Counted from the stretch's first letter, positions 12,141 to 26,920 are shown. The stretch: DNA of 47,500 nucleotides from Neocallimastix lanati (nom. inval.) (GCA_016946835.1 JACVTC010000064.1:295001-342500), one strand, 5' to 3'. Notes: generated by a model not told the origin, from the sequence alone. A program made the numbers and translations.

Positions 12141-15100
12141 AAATGAGAGTTTTTTTTTTTTTGTTATATTTTTATATCCATGGATTAGAGTAAAAATAAT
12201 ATAATAGAATATAGAATAATATAAAATAAAGAAATTGAATAAAAATCTAAATAATAATAATAAAAAAAAAAGTTTATATCATAAACGAAAATTTAAATAA
12301 TATAAAATAATAACAAATATTATTATATAATAATATAAAAATAACAATAATAATAATAATAAAATAATTCAATTTATTTTAAATTGTTTATTTTATTTTT
12401 TCATTCTGTTTTTCCAAATATTTAATATTTTTAATAATATATATAAAAAAAACATATATATTATTATAGATATGATATAATTATAAATTTAATTATATAA
12501 ATTATAAAAAAAATATTATAAAAAAAAAATATAATAAAATAAATATTATAAATAAAATAAACTAATTTAAAAATATCAATTTAAACATGAAAAATTAATA
12601 AAATAAAATAAATATTATATATAATATATAATTATATATATAATCTTATATATATTTTTATTACAATTTTATATTATTTTCTTTTAATTTTTATTTTATA
12701 TATATTAATAATTATTAATATATTAAATATATGATTAATTCAATTATTTATTACATATTTATTATTTTATTAATTTTTTTTTACCAATTTAATTTAAACT
12801 TATTTAGAATTAAATAAATATTATTTCAATAGGTCAATTTATTTTTTTTTTATTTATTTTTTAATTTTTTTTTTTTTTTTTTTTAAAAATTAGATTTAGA
12901 TTTCTTTTCGACTCTACTTTAAATTAAATTTATTAAATTTAGATTAAAATGATAAGGTTACACAACTAATTTTGGCTTTTTATTTATTCGATAAACTTTA
13001 TTTTTAATTTATTTTTATTTATTTTGTATTCTATCAATTTTAATAAAATAAATAAATATTTAAATTATTTTTATTTAAAGTTTTTTTTAATATATATAAA
13101 TTAAAAAAAATAAAAACTTAAAAATAATAATAAAATAAATAATAATTAGTAATCATGAAATAATATAAATATATTCATATATATATATAAAATAGTATAT
13201 AATCCGATGTAATAAAAATAAGAATTTAAAAAAAAAAAAAAATAAAGTTAAACTAATTTAAATTAAAATAAATAATTACTAATGTCTATTAATGAACCTA
13301 GCATGACAATCGTTGGATAGGAATTGAAGTTCAAATTAAATTAAAATCAAAATCAAAATTAAAATTAAATTAAAATGAAAGGAAAGGAAAGGAAATGAAA
13401 AGAAAAAAGAAAAAAGAAAATGTAAAAGGAAATAATAATAAAATATTAGTAAAATATTTATATATATAATATAAAATAGAACAATGTAATACAGTATAGT
13501 ATAGTATAGTATAGTAGAGTATAAAAATATGTTATTTTAGATAAAATAAACTTTAAATGTATTAATTATAAAATTATTTATTATTAATGAAAAGAAAAAA
13601 AATAAAAAATAAAAATAAAAAAAATAAAAATAAAAATAAAATCTTAATAAAGTTTTAATTTAAAAAAAAAAAAAAAAAGTTACAGATTAAATGTTAGTAA
13701 ACAACAACATCTGATACAACATTTGATATATCGACGCTTTAATGTAAAATCAATAATGGAAAAAAAAAAAAACATAAAAAAGACAAATAACATATAAAAT
13801 ATTTATTATTTTATTTTTGTATTTTAGAATGAATTAAAAACTATTTACTATAAATGATGAGCGATGATGACTTCATCATGACTAATAGACCATTTAAAAA
13901 AATGAAATAAATAAAATAAATAAAAAAAAATAAAGTATATATATTGATAAAAATTAATGTTTTTTTTTTTTTTTTAAAAAAATATATATATATATATTTA
14001 TATTATCCTATATTAAAATAATTAAAAAAAAATAAAAAAATAAAAAATAAAAACAAAAAATAATAAAAAATTATAAAAATAAATGAAAATTATAAATGAA
14101 AATTAATTATAAAATAAAATAAAAAAAAAATAAAAAAAAAATAAAAAAATGGAGCACATGTATTAATCTGATTAAATAATAAATTAAAAATATATAAATA
14201 ATAATAATAATAAAATTAAAAAAAAAAAAATTAAAAAAAATAAAAAATAAAAAATAATAACTAATAAATACTAATAAAAATTTCTTTTATCAATTTTTTT
14301 TTTTTATATTTTATTTTATTTTATTTTTTGCATAATTTATTAAATATATCTTTTTTTTTAAAAAAAATAATTGAGATTTTTATTAAATTATATTTTTTAA
14401 TAGATTAAATTTTTTTTTTTAAAAAAAAAAAAGAAAAATAAAATAAAATAAAATAATTGAATAGGAATATAATTTAAAGTATAGATCGAATAAAATAACA
14501 AAAAAAAAATAAAAATAAAAATAAAAATAAAAATAAAAAAGGTTGATGGATACAACAACTCTTTTTATTTATTTATTTATTTATTTATTTATTAATTTTT
14601 GGATAAATAAATAAGCCAAAAAAATAAAAAAAGTAAAAAAAAATCATATTGATAAATAAAATTTATTAAAAATTGATAAATTAATTTTTTTTTTTTTTTA
14701 TTTTTTTATTTTTTATTTTTATTTTATTGTAATAGTATAAAATTATTATTATTATTGTTATGTTTATTATTATAATAGTTATAATATTATTATAATTATG
14801 TTTATTATCATAATAGTATAAAATTATTATTATTGTTATGTTTATTATTATAATAGTATAATATTATTATAATTAGATGATGATAATGATTTATTAATTT
14901 TTTAGGAGTTAATTCATCATTTTTTTTTCTTTTTTTTTTATTAATATTGACAAAAAAAAATTAATCAAGAATATTACTTTGTTATTTGTTGATCTATTTA
15001 ATTAATTTAATATTCTTTATTTTTTATTGTTTATTTTTTATTTTAATTTTTTTTTTTTTTTGTTATCTATATTTATTTATTTATTATAAATTAAATAATT

Positions 15101-18100
15101 GATCGTAGGGGTTGAGAGCTTAGTATTATTTTCATTAGGTGTATAACCCAAGGTAAAAAAATAAAAAAAAAAAAAAATTTATCATTTATGTAGGATTATT
15201 TCATTGTTATGTATAACCTACCTTAAATTATCATGTTTATATTAATTTTTTTTTTTTTTAATTTAATTTTTTAATTTTATATTATATTATATTTTATTTT
15301 ATTTTATTTTATTAAACTTTTTTTTATTTTATTATTTGTTCCTGTCTTCTTATTTTATTCCTGGTTTGATATATTAAAATAAATAAATAAAATTAAATAA
15401 AAATTTAATAACAATAAATATTAAAAACAATAATAATAATACATATTAAAAATAATATTATTAACATTAATACATATTAAAAACAATAAAAATAATAACA
15501 ATAAAAATAATAAAAATAATAATAAATATTAAGAATAATACTATTACTAATAATAATAAATTTAATATTTTTATTGATTGTAATACTAACAGATATCCTT
15601 TTTTTTTTTATTTATAAAATAGTTTATATATTTTATATATATATTATTTTTTTAATAATATAAAAAAGAAAAATTTTTGTTTATATCTAAATGAAGAATA
15701 AAGAATTAGAAAAAAAATTATTATTATTTTTTTTAATCATTATAATAGATAAAAAAAAATATATACATTTATATTTTAATTTATACATTTCTATAAAAAA
15801 TATATATATATAAAATATTATATACAATAGAGTTATATATATAAGAGTAATATATAAAATTATATTTCTATACAAAATATTAAAAATAAAAAAAAAAAAA
15901 AAATAGATGTAAAATTTAAAAAATAAAATATTAGATATATATGAAAATTAAAAAATAAATTAAAATTATATAAATATTAAAAATTATATAAATTAAAATT
16001 ATATAAATATTAAAAATTATATAAATTAAAATTATATAAAATAAAAAAAATCTCCAAAATGTTTCTTTTTTTTTTTTAAAATAATTTTTTTATTTAATTT
16101 TTTCAATTTAATTTATTATATTAAAATTATATTGAAATTGATAGTTAATTTTTAATATATTATAATAATATATTTTAATAAAATTATATTAAATTGATAT
16201 AATTTTTTTTTATTATTTTTTATTTTTATTTTTGTTTTTATTTTTGTTTTTATTTTTTTTGAATTTTTTTTTTGAATTTTTTTTTTTTTTTTGAATTTTA
16301 ATTTTAATTTTAATTTTTCTGTTTTTCTATTGTGATAATAAATTAAAATTAATTTTTTTTTTTAAATAAAATAATAAAAAATTTACCAAAAAAAAAAAAA
16401 TAAAAAAAAATAAAATAAAATAATATATATTATTATTATTATTGATAATATTTTTTTATTAAGATGAATCATTATGACCACTTTTTTTTCTTTTTTTCTT
16501 TTTTTTATTTTACTTATATATTTTTAATAAATTATACAGAATAATTATAAGAAACAATAATAAGATAGTATGATTACTATTATCATTATTATCATCATCA
16601 TTGTTTAAACGCCTTTTTTTTTTTTTAATTATTATTATTGTTGTTGTTGTTATTTAATTTTATGAAACATTTAGTTTATTTTTTTTTTAAAAAAAAAATT
16701 GATAAATAAAAAAAAAATTTATTTTAGGTGAAACAAATATACAGAAAAAATATTATATATATATAATTTAGGTAGGCAAATATAAAAATATAAAAATAAA
16801 ATAAAAAATAAATAAATCACCCTCCTTTTTTTATTGTATTTTTATCATATTCGAATAATACTTTCAATAAAAATTAAAAAAAAAATTATAATAAAATAAA
16901 ATAAAATAAAAAGTAAATAATAAATAATGAATAATAAAATAATAATACATAAGCACATAAAAAATATTAAAAAATTAAAAGAATAAAAATCATATATATA
17001 AATAATATATAATAAAAATTAAAAAAAAAAAATATTATATATATATAATAAAATAAAATAAAAAATAATAATATAATAACACATAAAAATATTAAAAAAA
17101 CTTTAAAAATATATATAATATATATAAATTATATATATGTAATATATATTATTTTAATATGATTTAATAAAATTTATTTTATAGATTAATAGATACAATT
17201 TATATATATATAATTCTTAATAATAAAAAAAAATTTAAAAATCAATAAAACAGGGTTAGATTTTTTTGTTTTTTTGTTTTTTTGTTTTTTCATTTTGTTT
17301 TGGTTTGCTTTTATAATATCGATGAAAAAAAAAAAAAGTATATATATATATATACTTATATATTTATATACATTCCCATACAAATAATTACTAAAAAAAA
17401 ACATTAATAGTAATAAAAATAAATCGGTTTAAATAAAAAAAAAAAAAAAAAAAAAAAAAAAATGAAAAGAATATAGTATTAAGAATTCCTTCTTAAAAAA
17501 AAAAAAAAGTGTTATAAGCAATAATAACATTAGAAGCATAAGCATAAATAGAAACATATATTAATAATTAAAAAAAAAAAATTTGACCTGTCCTTGCCAT
17601 GACTATTCTTATTGTATCTATTTTTATCATCTATTGTTTAATTATTATTATCATTATATTTTATTTGTATGTATGTATATATATATATATATTTTTATGA
17701 TTATTTAGTATAGTTTATTATTATTATTATTATTTATAAAAAAAATATAAAATTCTTTCCTTTCCTTTCCTTTAATTATTTTATTTTAATCATAACCATT
17801 TTTTTATTTCTTTAATGTAATGTCCCTTATTTTTTTTTTAAAAATAAATAAATAATTAAATAATTAAATATATAAATAAATAATATATTAAAAGATCTCC
17901 ATCAATAAATAGATGATCTATTAATTTAAAAAAAAACAAAAAAATAAAAATAGATTTATAATAATTATGATCTATAATAATTATGTAAATATATAATTAT
18001 ATATAAATATATATATATATATATAATTAATAGTATGATTAACTTTAATACTTTTTATCTTTAATTTTTTTAATTTTTTTACTTTTATTAAATTAAGGGT

Positions 18101-19434
18101 TAGATGGGATATTTTTTTTTTTTTTTTTTTTTTTTTTATTTGTGTGTAAGGGTGAGTAAGAGCTCCTCTTATTATTATTAATATTATTATTATCGTTATT
18201 TATGTTAGTGTGAGCCTATGTTTTTTTTTTTTTTTTTTTTATTTTCATTTTTATTAATTTTATATAGATGTATTTATTAATTTTTTTTGCTTTCTTTTTT
18301 TTTTTTTTTTTTTTTTTTTATTTATTAAAGTAAAGGTCATAAATTACTTTATTAAAAAAAGAAAATAATAATAATAAATAAATCTATATATAATTAATAA
18401 AAATAAAAATAAAATAAAAAAAAAAAAATTAATACTCTATATTTTAATGATTTTATTCAAAAAAAAAAAAAAAAGACTATTATTGTTATTATTAGTTAAT
18501 AAGATTACTAATATTTTTTTATTTAATTTTTTTTTTAAATATTTAATATATATATAATATATATATTAAAATATTTATTACTTATTAATTATTGCTTATT
18601 CTGTTATAATATTCTTTCTTTCATCATCATTATTTTATTCTCTTTCCTATACTCTCTTTATCATAATTTTTATTTTAATTTTAATTTAAATTTATTTTTT
18701 TATTTTTTATTATTTTAATTCTTGTGGTGACTTTTTTTTTCAATTCTCTATTTTGTTACACTAGTTATTTATTTATTTTTTTTTTGTGTAAAATAAATAA
18801 ATAAAAAAAAAAACAAAAAAAAAAAAAGGAGATTTTTTAAAAAAAAAAAAAAAAAAAAATTAAATTAAATTAAATTAAATCAATATTTATAAAAAAAATT
18901 AAATAATCCATATAATTACATAATAAATCAATGTATTCAATCAATATAATTAAATCAATAACAAATATATATTATTATTATTATTAATTGCTATAGTTAT
19001 TAAAATAAAATAATTCTCACATATATATATTTATATATTTATATATGTTTATTTATATATATTATTATTATATATATATATATTTTTAAATTAAAATAAA
19101 AAAAAAAAAATCATTTGAATAGTACTAAATTAAAATAAATAAAAAAAAAAATAAAAAAATAATAATTAAAATTAAAAATTAAAATAAATAAATATATGTA
19201 ATTCATAATACTTTTTATAAAACTGTAAATATAATATATTTATATAAAAAAGAATAAAGATGAGAGTTTAGTGTCTTGTGACACTATAAAAAAAAAAAAA
19301 ATTAAAATTATTATTAAAGATGTATAATAATAAAAAAAAATTTTTTTTTAAGTCATTTTTTTTTTTTGTGCATTTATCTTAATGATATATATATATTTTT
19401 TATGATAGAATATTATTAGAATATTATATTTAAG
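9083..19434. other. Gene-free AT-rich desert, segment 2
   Basis: No gene is supported. Contents include three spaced copies of a GAAAAGGGTT motif at 11346-11464, a TATAG microrepeat at 13495-13515, a duplicated 60-80 bp block at about 14735-14873, a 40-bp tandem repeat at about 15960-16040, and scattered (TA)n and poly-A/T runs. Slightly GC-richer islets sit at about 10935-11050, 13290-13335, 15105-15160, 17583-17635 and 18145-18215. None holds a convincing protein, tRNA or other RNA gene by eye. Confidence 0.65.
11346..11464. repeat. Three spaced copies of TATAATTnnTTGAAAAGGGTT
   Basis: Similar blocks occur at about 11346-11370, 11403-11424 and 11443-11464. Each has a TATAATT-like start followed by GAAAAGGGTT. 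The G-run is unusual in this DNA and is conserved in all three, so they are probably a degraded tandem repeat. Confidence 0.6.
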
Positions 19435-19634
19435 AATGAATGTTTTATTTTTGTATGAATTTAATAATCATTTTTATTTTTTTATATTTTATATTTTATA
19501 TTTTATTATAATTATTATTATTTATTTTTTTATTTTTTTTATTTTATTTTTTATTTTATTTTTATTTTTATTATTATTTTTATTTTTAAATAATTTTTTT
19601 TTTATTTCTTCCTTTTTTTTCCCTTTTCCTTGTT

Positions 19635-19899
19635 TATTATCAATTAAAGTTAGGGATTGCTTGATTCACCTGTTTAAAAAAAAAAATACTTACAAAAGAC
19701 CATTTTTAATATCTATAAAATATTATCAATTAAAGTTAGGGATTGCTTGATTCACCTGTTTAAAAAAAAAAAAAAATACTTTCGAAAGACCATTTTTAAT
19801 ATCTATAAAATATTATCAATTAAAGTTAGGGATTGCTTGATTCACCTGTTTAAAAAAAAAAAAAATACTTTCGAAAGACCATTTTTAATATCTATAAAA
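19635..19899. repeat. Minisatellite, three 86-90 bp units
   Basis: The units are 19635-19720, 19721-19810 and 19811-19899. Each begins TATTATCAATTAAAGTTAGG, continues with GATTGCTTGATTCACCTG, an A-run of variable length, and ends in GACCATTTTTAATATCTATAAAA. Units 2 and 3 are identical apart from the A-run length. Unit 1 differs at ACTTACAAAAG versus ACTTTCGAAAG. The unit is much more complex than the surrounding sequence and must be a recent local duplication. Confidence 0.95.
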
Positions 19900-20551
19900 A
19901 TTTATTATTTATAAATATATTTATAAATATATAAATGAATATATTTATATATAATCAATTAATGAATAAAAAAAAAAAAACTTTAAAAAAAATAAAATAA
20001 AATTCATATCATTTTGATTTTTTTTTTGTTCTAGATTATAAAAAAAAAATAAATTAAATATTTAAAAAAAAAAAAAAAAAAGGAAAATAAAATAAAAATA
20101 AAAAAAACAAAAAAATAAAAAATATAAAAAGAATTAAAAAAAAAATTAAAAAGATTAATAATTAAAGTTTTAATCATTAAATTACTTTATTATTTTATAT
20201 AAAATATATATTATATTTATTTATACGTCAATAAGTATACTATAAATATACTATAAATATACAATATAGTATATATATATTTTTTTATAATTTAATATAA
20301 TTTAATATAATTTAGTTTAATGACCCATTTTCTTTTTTTTTTTTTTTAAAGGGTGTCAGGCCATCAATAGATGATAATGAAAAAAAAAAAGGAAAATTTA
20401 ATATAAAATGGAAAATAAATAAAATAAAAAAAAATTAAAAAAAAAATTTAAAAAAATTTAAAAAAATTAAAAAAAAAAAAGAAAATAATTTAATTAAAAT
20501 AAATTGAAAAGAAAAAAAAATTTTTTTTTTTTTAAAATATTAAAAACTTTA

Positions 20552-20611
<60 letters not shown>
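20552..20611. repeat. (AAT)20 microsatellite
   Basis: A pure AAT trinucleotide array, followed directly by an eight-base T-run. Confidence 0.95.
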
Positions 20612-20799
20612 TTTTTTTAAATAGTTATAAAATATTTTTAAATAGTTATAAAACTAAAATTATCTATCTGTGGTATATTATGAAATTAATAAGAAATTTA
20701 TGATCAATATTATATCTATAAATACAAATGAAAAAAAAAAAGAAATAACTACTCTTAATTTTCATGAATAGAGAAAAAAAAAAGATAGAAATATACAAA

Positions 20800-20835
<36 letters not shown>

Positions 20836-23002
20836 AAAAAAAGACATTTTGAAATAATATTTAAATTTTTTATAATTAATAAAGTCAAAATTAAAAAAAA
20901 TTATTAAAATAGCAATAAAAATTAAATATAAAAAAAATAATAAAATAAAAATGAAAAAAAAAATGAAAGAATTTAAAGATAGTAATATAATATATATAAA
21001 TATATATATAAAATTAAGATTATAATAAATTAATAATAAAAAAAATTAATATTTTTTTTTGTACAAGAGAATGAAGATCATTATTTTTTTTTATTATTAA
21101 TAATATTTTATTTTCCTTTTAATAAAAAAAAGTCATATACCCACATATATATTTAGTGTAATTTGCTTTAATTTTCATAATTCATATAAAATATCCTATT
21201 GATAAATAGATGATCAAAAAAAAAAAAAAAAAAAAAAGGCTAGACATCTTTTATTTTTAATATTTCATATATAATATATGTAATGTAAATTTATATAAAA
21301 ATTAAATTTTAATTTTAATGATATTTAATTTAAATAAAAAAAATATTGATAGATATCTTTTATTATTATTTTATTTTATTTTATTTTATTTTATTTTTAT
21401 ATTTTTATATATATATATTTTTCTTATTAATATTCTTATCTATTATTTTTTTTTTTTTTATTATTGTATATTAAATGATATTTAAATTTTTTTTTGTATT
21501 TTTTTTATATATAATATATATAATATATATTTTTTATATTATAGGGAAAATAAAATTTTTTATATATTAAAAATGAATTTTTTTTTTAATAATTAAAATT
21601 TAATATTTTAATATTTAATATTTTGATTACAAGGAAGATCAAAATTAAATTAATTATAAAATAGAGTTTGAAAAATTTTAATCTATTGAATTAAAAGTAG
21701 AATCTTAATCTATATAAAAATAAAATAATAATGTAAAAAAGAAAATAATGATTTAAACTATAAACTATATCATATTCATATAATTTTTTTAAAAAAAAAA
21801 AAGAAATATTAAATACTCAAAAAAAAAAAAAAAATATTATGTATTATTAAGGAATATTAAAATTTTAATTATTTTATTTATTATATATTATATATTTTAT
21901 ATATGTATGTATAATAAATAAATATTTATATATTTTATTTATATGAAAAAAAAAAGGAATAAAAAAAATTAATATAAAAAAAAAAAGATTATGAAATTAG
22001 AAAAACACCTCTAACCAAAAAAGGAAAAGATTTTAGAGTTTAAATTTAAATTGAAAATGAAAAGGAATAATTAAAAAAAAAAAAAAAAAAGACTAAATAT
22101 AAAAAATAAATAAATAAATAAATAAATAAAAAAAAAAAGAAAATAAATAACATAAATTATATTAAATATTATATATATTAGTTACAATATATATAAATAT
22201 ATTATTTGATATTTTTTTTTCTTTATTATTATTATTCATCTTTTTACTTTATCTTTTATATATTTTATTTTTATTTTTATTTTATTTCAATTCTATTTCA
22301 ATTTTATTATTAATTTTATTTTAATTTTATTTTAATTTTATTTTAATTTTATTTTTCCCTTTTTTCCCTTTTCTTTTTCCCTTTTTTTTTTTTATTTGCT
22401 TATTATTATTAATTATTTATTATTACTATTTATATATTGTAAATTTTTTTTTTTATTATTTTTAATGTAAATATATATAATTTTTTAATATAAATATTTA
22501 TTATTATTATTTTTTTTTAATAATTATGGTAAATTTACTAGTAAAAATAATAATTCATAAATAATAAATTATTATTCCATTATAATCATAAACAATATAT
22601 GAAAGATATAAAATGATAATAAATAAAAAAAAAGTAACCAATTAAAAGTAAAAAAAAAAAAAAAATAAAAAAATTAAATAATTTAAAAAAAATAAAAAAA
22701 AAAAGATAATATTGTGTACATTAAAAAAAAAATTTACATTTCAAAAAATAGTTTATAAAAATTTTTTAACAAATGGGATAATAAATAAATAAATAAATAA
22801 ATAAAAAAAAATACTTTAATGGAAATAAATAAGCAAAAACAAAAACAAAAACAAAAAAAAAAAATAAATAAATAATAAAAATAAAAATAAAAATAAAAAA
22901 ATAAAAAAATAAGAAATAAAAATAATAAAAATAAAAATAAAATATGTATTAAAAATAAGGTTATACATATATATAAAAGACAAATAAAAAAAATTATTAT
23001 TA

Positions 23003-23038
<36 letters not shown>

Positions 23039-23174
23039 AATATTTGTAATATTTTATCATTTTTTGTACTTTATTATTTCTTGGTTTTCTATTTTTTATT
23101 TTTGTACTTTTTTTTTTTTTGTCATTTATCATTTGTCATTTAATTTCTTAAATAATATTTTATATTAGATAAGA

Positions 23175-23213
<39 letters not shown>

Positions 23214-23532
23214 GTTTAATAATAAAAGTTTAGTAATTAAAATCAAAACCTTAATTTTTATAATTATATATATTTTTATTTGTTTCTTTTTTATAAATAT
23301 ATACATCATTTATTTACCAATAAAATTATTTAAAAATTCATTTTTTACTAAAAGTGTTTTTTTCTGTACTTTACAATTTTCATTTATATATATAAAACAA
23401 GGAATTTTAAATTAAAATTATAATAAATAATATTTAATAGGTATAATAGTTATAACTATAATAAATAATAAATAATTAATAATAAATAATAATTATGACT
23501 ATAATAATTATAATAATTATAATAAATAATAT

Positions 23533-23534
<2 letters not shown>

Positions 23535-23606
<72 letters not shown>
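23535..23606. repeat. (AAT)24 microsatellite
   Basis: A pure AAT array. Its upstream side is a degenerate mixture of AATAATTATAATTA repeats from about 23410. Confidence 0.95.
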
Positions 23607-23608
<2 letters not shown>

Positions 23609-24030
23609 AAATCATAAATTCTTATTGCTATTCATAATTATTCCTATAATAATATTAAATAAGTTACAAATAAGGAATTCATTTGTAGATATTATTTTGT
23701 GCTCTGTTCTGTTGTGTGTTTTTTTTTTTTTTTTTATATTTTATTTTGTTATTATACAAAATATTATTAAGGTTAATTTATAATTATGTATTAAATAGTG
23801 ATAATAATAATAATAAAAATAATAAAGACATATTAATTAAATAAATAAAAGTTTTTAAATAATGTAACTCCATTAACATTTTTTAAAGGATGTAGACTAC
23901 CTTGGGAAAATAACTCTAATATTTTTTTTTTTTTTAGTTTGGGTTAATTTAAAAGACAGATTAATTTTTTCTTTTTATTATTTCTTTTTATTTTATTTTA
24001 CTTTTTCATTTTTTATCTTTAATTAGTTTT

Positions 24031-24063
<33 letters not shown>

Positions 24064-24120
24064 GTATCTTAATTGATTTTATTTTTTAGCCATTTATTGG
24101 TATTTTGAGACCAATTATAA

Positions 24121-24151
<31 letters not shown>

Positions 24152-24161
24152 GTATATTTTA

Positions 24162-24260
24162 TTTTGATCATCCTGATAACAACCCCCGCTATAACGTTTG
24201 TCTGGTATTAGTTGTCTGTTATGGCTGGGATAATATGATGCACAATGGAAAGTCTAAAAA
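24162..24260 (+). pseudogene. GC-richer islet, possible Tc1/mariner-type transposase fragment
   Basis: About 95 bases of complex sequence interrupt the desert. The plus-strand reading has no stop across the islet: FDHPDNNPRYNV, seven further residues, then CYGWDNMMHNGKS. The order NNPRYxV, then a Trp, then xNGKS about 15 residues on resembles the region of Tc1/mariner transposases that reads roughly YNPKxxxP...VMVWG...NGxxxL. A neighbouring frame reads SVMAG at the same place, which would require a frameshift. There are no terminal repeats, no catalytic acidic residues and no TA duplication to support it. This is a weak resemblance seen by eye and could be chance; the islet itself is real. 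Confidence 0.2.
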
Positions 24261-24644
24261 AAAAAAAAAAAATTATTATTAAAAAAAATTTTTTTTAAAA
24301 TACAAAATATATATATATATATTTAATTAAATAGGAATATAAAGGAATTAAAGGAAATAAACAAAATAAATAAATAAACAAATAAAATAAATAAATGAAA
24401 AAAAAATTTTTTTTTTTTTGAAGTTTTATTTTTATTATTATTTTATTTTTGATAGGAAAGGGACCGATCAAATATGTAATTATTATAATTATTATTATAA
24501 TTATAAAAAAAAAAATAAATACTAAAAAAAAAAAAAAAAAAAAAAGATTATTAATTTATTCAAAAGAAAAAATATTTCTTTAAACCTCATCAAAATTAAA
24601 TCTATATCTTTGAACTTTTTTTTTTTTTTTATTTTTAATAAAAA

Positions 24645-24849
<205 letters not shown>

Positions 24850-25800
24850 TTTTTTTTTAAATTTTTTATTTTTTAATTAATAATTGTATCAAATTTATTT
24901 ATTTTCTTACTTTATATTTATATATATATTTATTTTCTTTGTATGGTATTATTATTATTTATATATATATATTTAATTATGAAAAAAAATTTTTATATTT
25001 TATTTAATTAATTAATTGTTTATTTAATTTTATTAATTATTATTTTACATTATTTTAACCTTTTTTTTTATCTTTAGGATGAAGTTAAATAAATTAAAAT
25101 GTTTTGTTTTTTTATTTTTAATTTTTTTTATTTATTAAAATAAAATAAAATAAAAAGAAATAAAAAACAAAATAAAAAATAAAAAACAAAATAAAGCAAA
25201 AAAAAAAAAAAACAATATATACATTTTACTTTTATTTAATTATATATTTGTCCATAAGTAAATTTATATATAAGTTCATTAAATAATGATTAATAAACAA
25301 AAAAAAAAAAAAAAAAAAAAAGTAGGTTTATTTTTTATTCTATTATATATTTATTATATATATTTAGTATTATTTATTATTTAATTTTTTTTAAATAATT
25401 TATTATTTATTTTTATTTTTTTTTGTTTAAAATTTAAATTTAAAATTAAATTAAAGTTTACAAGAAACAAATTCTCATTTTGATAATAAAAACGATTTAA
25501 CCAATGAAATTATTATCTCCAAATTTTAAAATTGGATTTATAAAGATTATAATAGTAAATAAATAATAATAATAATAAAAAAAAAAAAAAAAAAGATGAT
25601 AAAACTAATCTTTAATAATTAAATAATAATTAAATAATAATTAAATAATAATAAATACTGTTTTAAAAATAAAAAAAAAAAGAAAAAATTAAAAAATTTT
25701 TGATACCAACTTTAACCTTCTTTTATAATAATAATAAATCAAAATAAAAAGTTAAAATGTAAAGAATTAAAAAAAAAATATTTAATTAAGATTTAATATT

Positions 25801-25837
<37 letters not shown>

Positions 25838-25940
25838 TAAATAAATAAATAAAATTTTGATTTAATTTTTGGAATTAAAAAAGATTTTTTTTTTAAAAAA
25901 AAGTTTATTTATTAATAAAAAAAATAAAATAATGAAATAA
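24850..25940. other. Gene-free AT-rich stretch
   Basis: Only AT-rich low-complexity sequence is seen: TTTATATATATTTATT motifs, AAAAC/AAAAT runs near 25140-25210, poly-A and poly-T runs, and an AAATAATTAAATAATT repeat near 25618-25655. No coding or RNA gene is recognised. Confidence 0.65.
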
Positions 25941-26530
25941 AAATAAAATAGTGAAGTCATATAAAACAAGCATTAATAAAAATAAAATAATGAAGTCATA
26001 TAAAACAAGTAAAGCATTAATAAAAATAAAATAAATAGTGAAGCAATATAAAACAAGCATTATTAAAAATAAATTGTGAAGTCATATAAACTAAGCATTA
26101 ATAAAAATAAAATAAAATAAAATAGTAAAGTTATATAAAACAAGCGTTATTAAAAATAAAATAAAATGGTAAAGTCATATAAAACAAGCATTAATAAAAA
26201 TAAAATATTAAAGTAATATAAAACAAGTAAAGCATTAATAAAAATAAAATAAATAGTGAAGCAATATAAAACAAGCATTATTAAAAATAAATTGTGAAGT
26301 CATATAAACTAAGCATTAATAAAAATAAAATAAAATAAAATAGTAAAGTTATATAAAACAAGCATTAATAAAAATAAAATATTAAAGTAATATAAAACAA
26401 GCATTATTAAAAATAAATTGTAAAGTCATATAAACTAAGCATTAATAAAATAAAATAAAATAGTAAAGTCATATAAAACAAGCGTTATTAAAAATAAAAT
26501 AAAATGGTAAAGTCATATAAAAAAAATTGT
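25941..26530. repeat. Satellite-like array: about 14 degenerate units of 35-50 bp with an exact 148-bp higher-order duplication
   Basis: The unit consensus is GTGAAGTCATATAAAACAAG followed by CATTAATAAAAATAAAATAA, with variants AACTAAG, GCAATATAAAAC, GTTATATAAAAC and CAAGCGTT. About 14 copies of the ATATAAAaCAAG core run head to tail. The block 25998-26145 is repeated base for base at 26216-26363 (offset 218 bp). The variant CAAGCGTTATT with AAATAAAATGGTAAAG recurs at about 26141-26187 and 26477-26522. This two-level structure is what unequal crossover in a small satellite array produces. No open reading frame or promoter is apparent. Confidence 0.95.
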
Positions 26531-26848
26531 TAGTAAAATAATAAATAATTAAATAATTAAATAATTAAATAATTGAATACTAAATAATTAAAAAATATTT
26601 GAATAATATGTAATAATTAAATTAAATAAATCATAATTTTAATTAAAAAAAAAAAAAAAAATATTTATAGAGTTAGTGTAACCAAAAAAAAAAAAAAAAA
26701 AAAATGATACTCTGTTTTAATGTTTTTAATCCTATAGAATAAAGAATTATTTAATTAAAAAAATTAATAATTTTTAAAATAAAAAAGAAATATATTTTTT
26801 ATTTATTTATTTATTTATTTAAAATTATTTGGGGGAAATTTAATTAGC

Positions 26849-26849
<1 letters not shown>

Positions 26850-26902
<53 letters not shown>

Positions 26903-26920
26903 TGATAATAATAATAATTG

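Larger units (their letters stand above)
19900..24160. other. Gene-free AT-rich desert, segment 3
   Basis: No gene is supported. It holds an (AAT)20 array at 20552-20611, AAAT arrays at about 20800-20833 and 23178-23215, an (AAT)24 array at about 23535-23606, and T-runs, the longest about 31 bases near 24030-24062. Small islets of higher complexity occur at about 20340-20375, 23695-23722 and 23865-23920, without recognisable content. Confidence 0.65.

Noticed and set aside
19635-19899. CRISPR-like or telomere-like reading of the 86-bp repeats (they contain TTAGGG)
   Set aside because: There are no unique spacers between the units, and TTAGGG occurs once per unit rather than in tandem.
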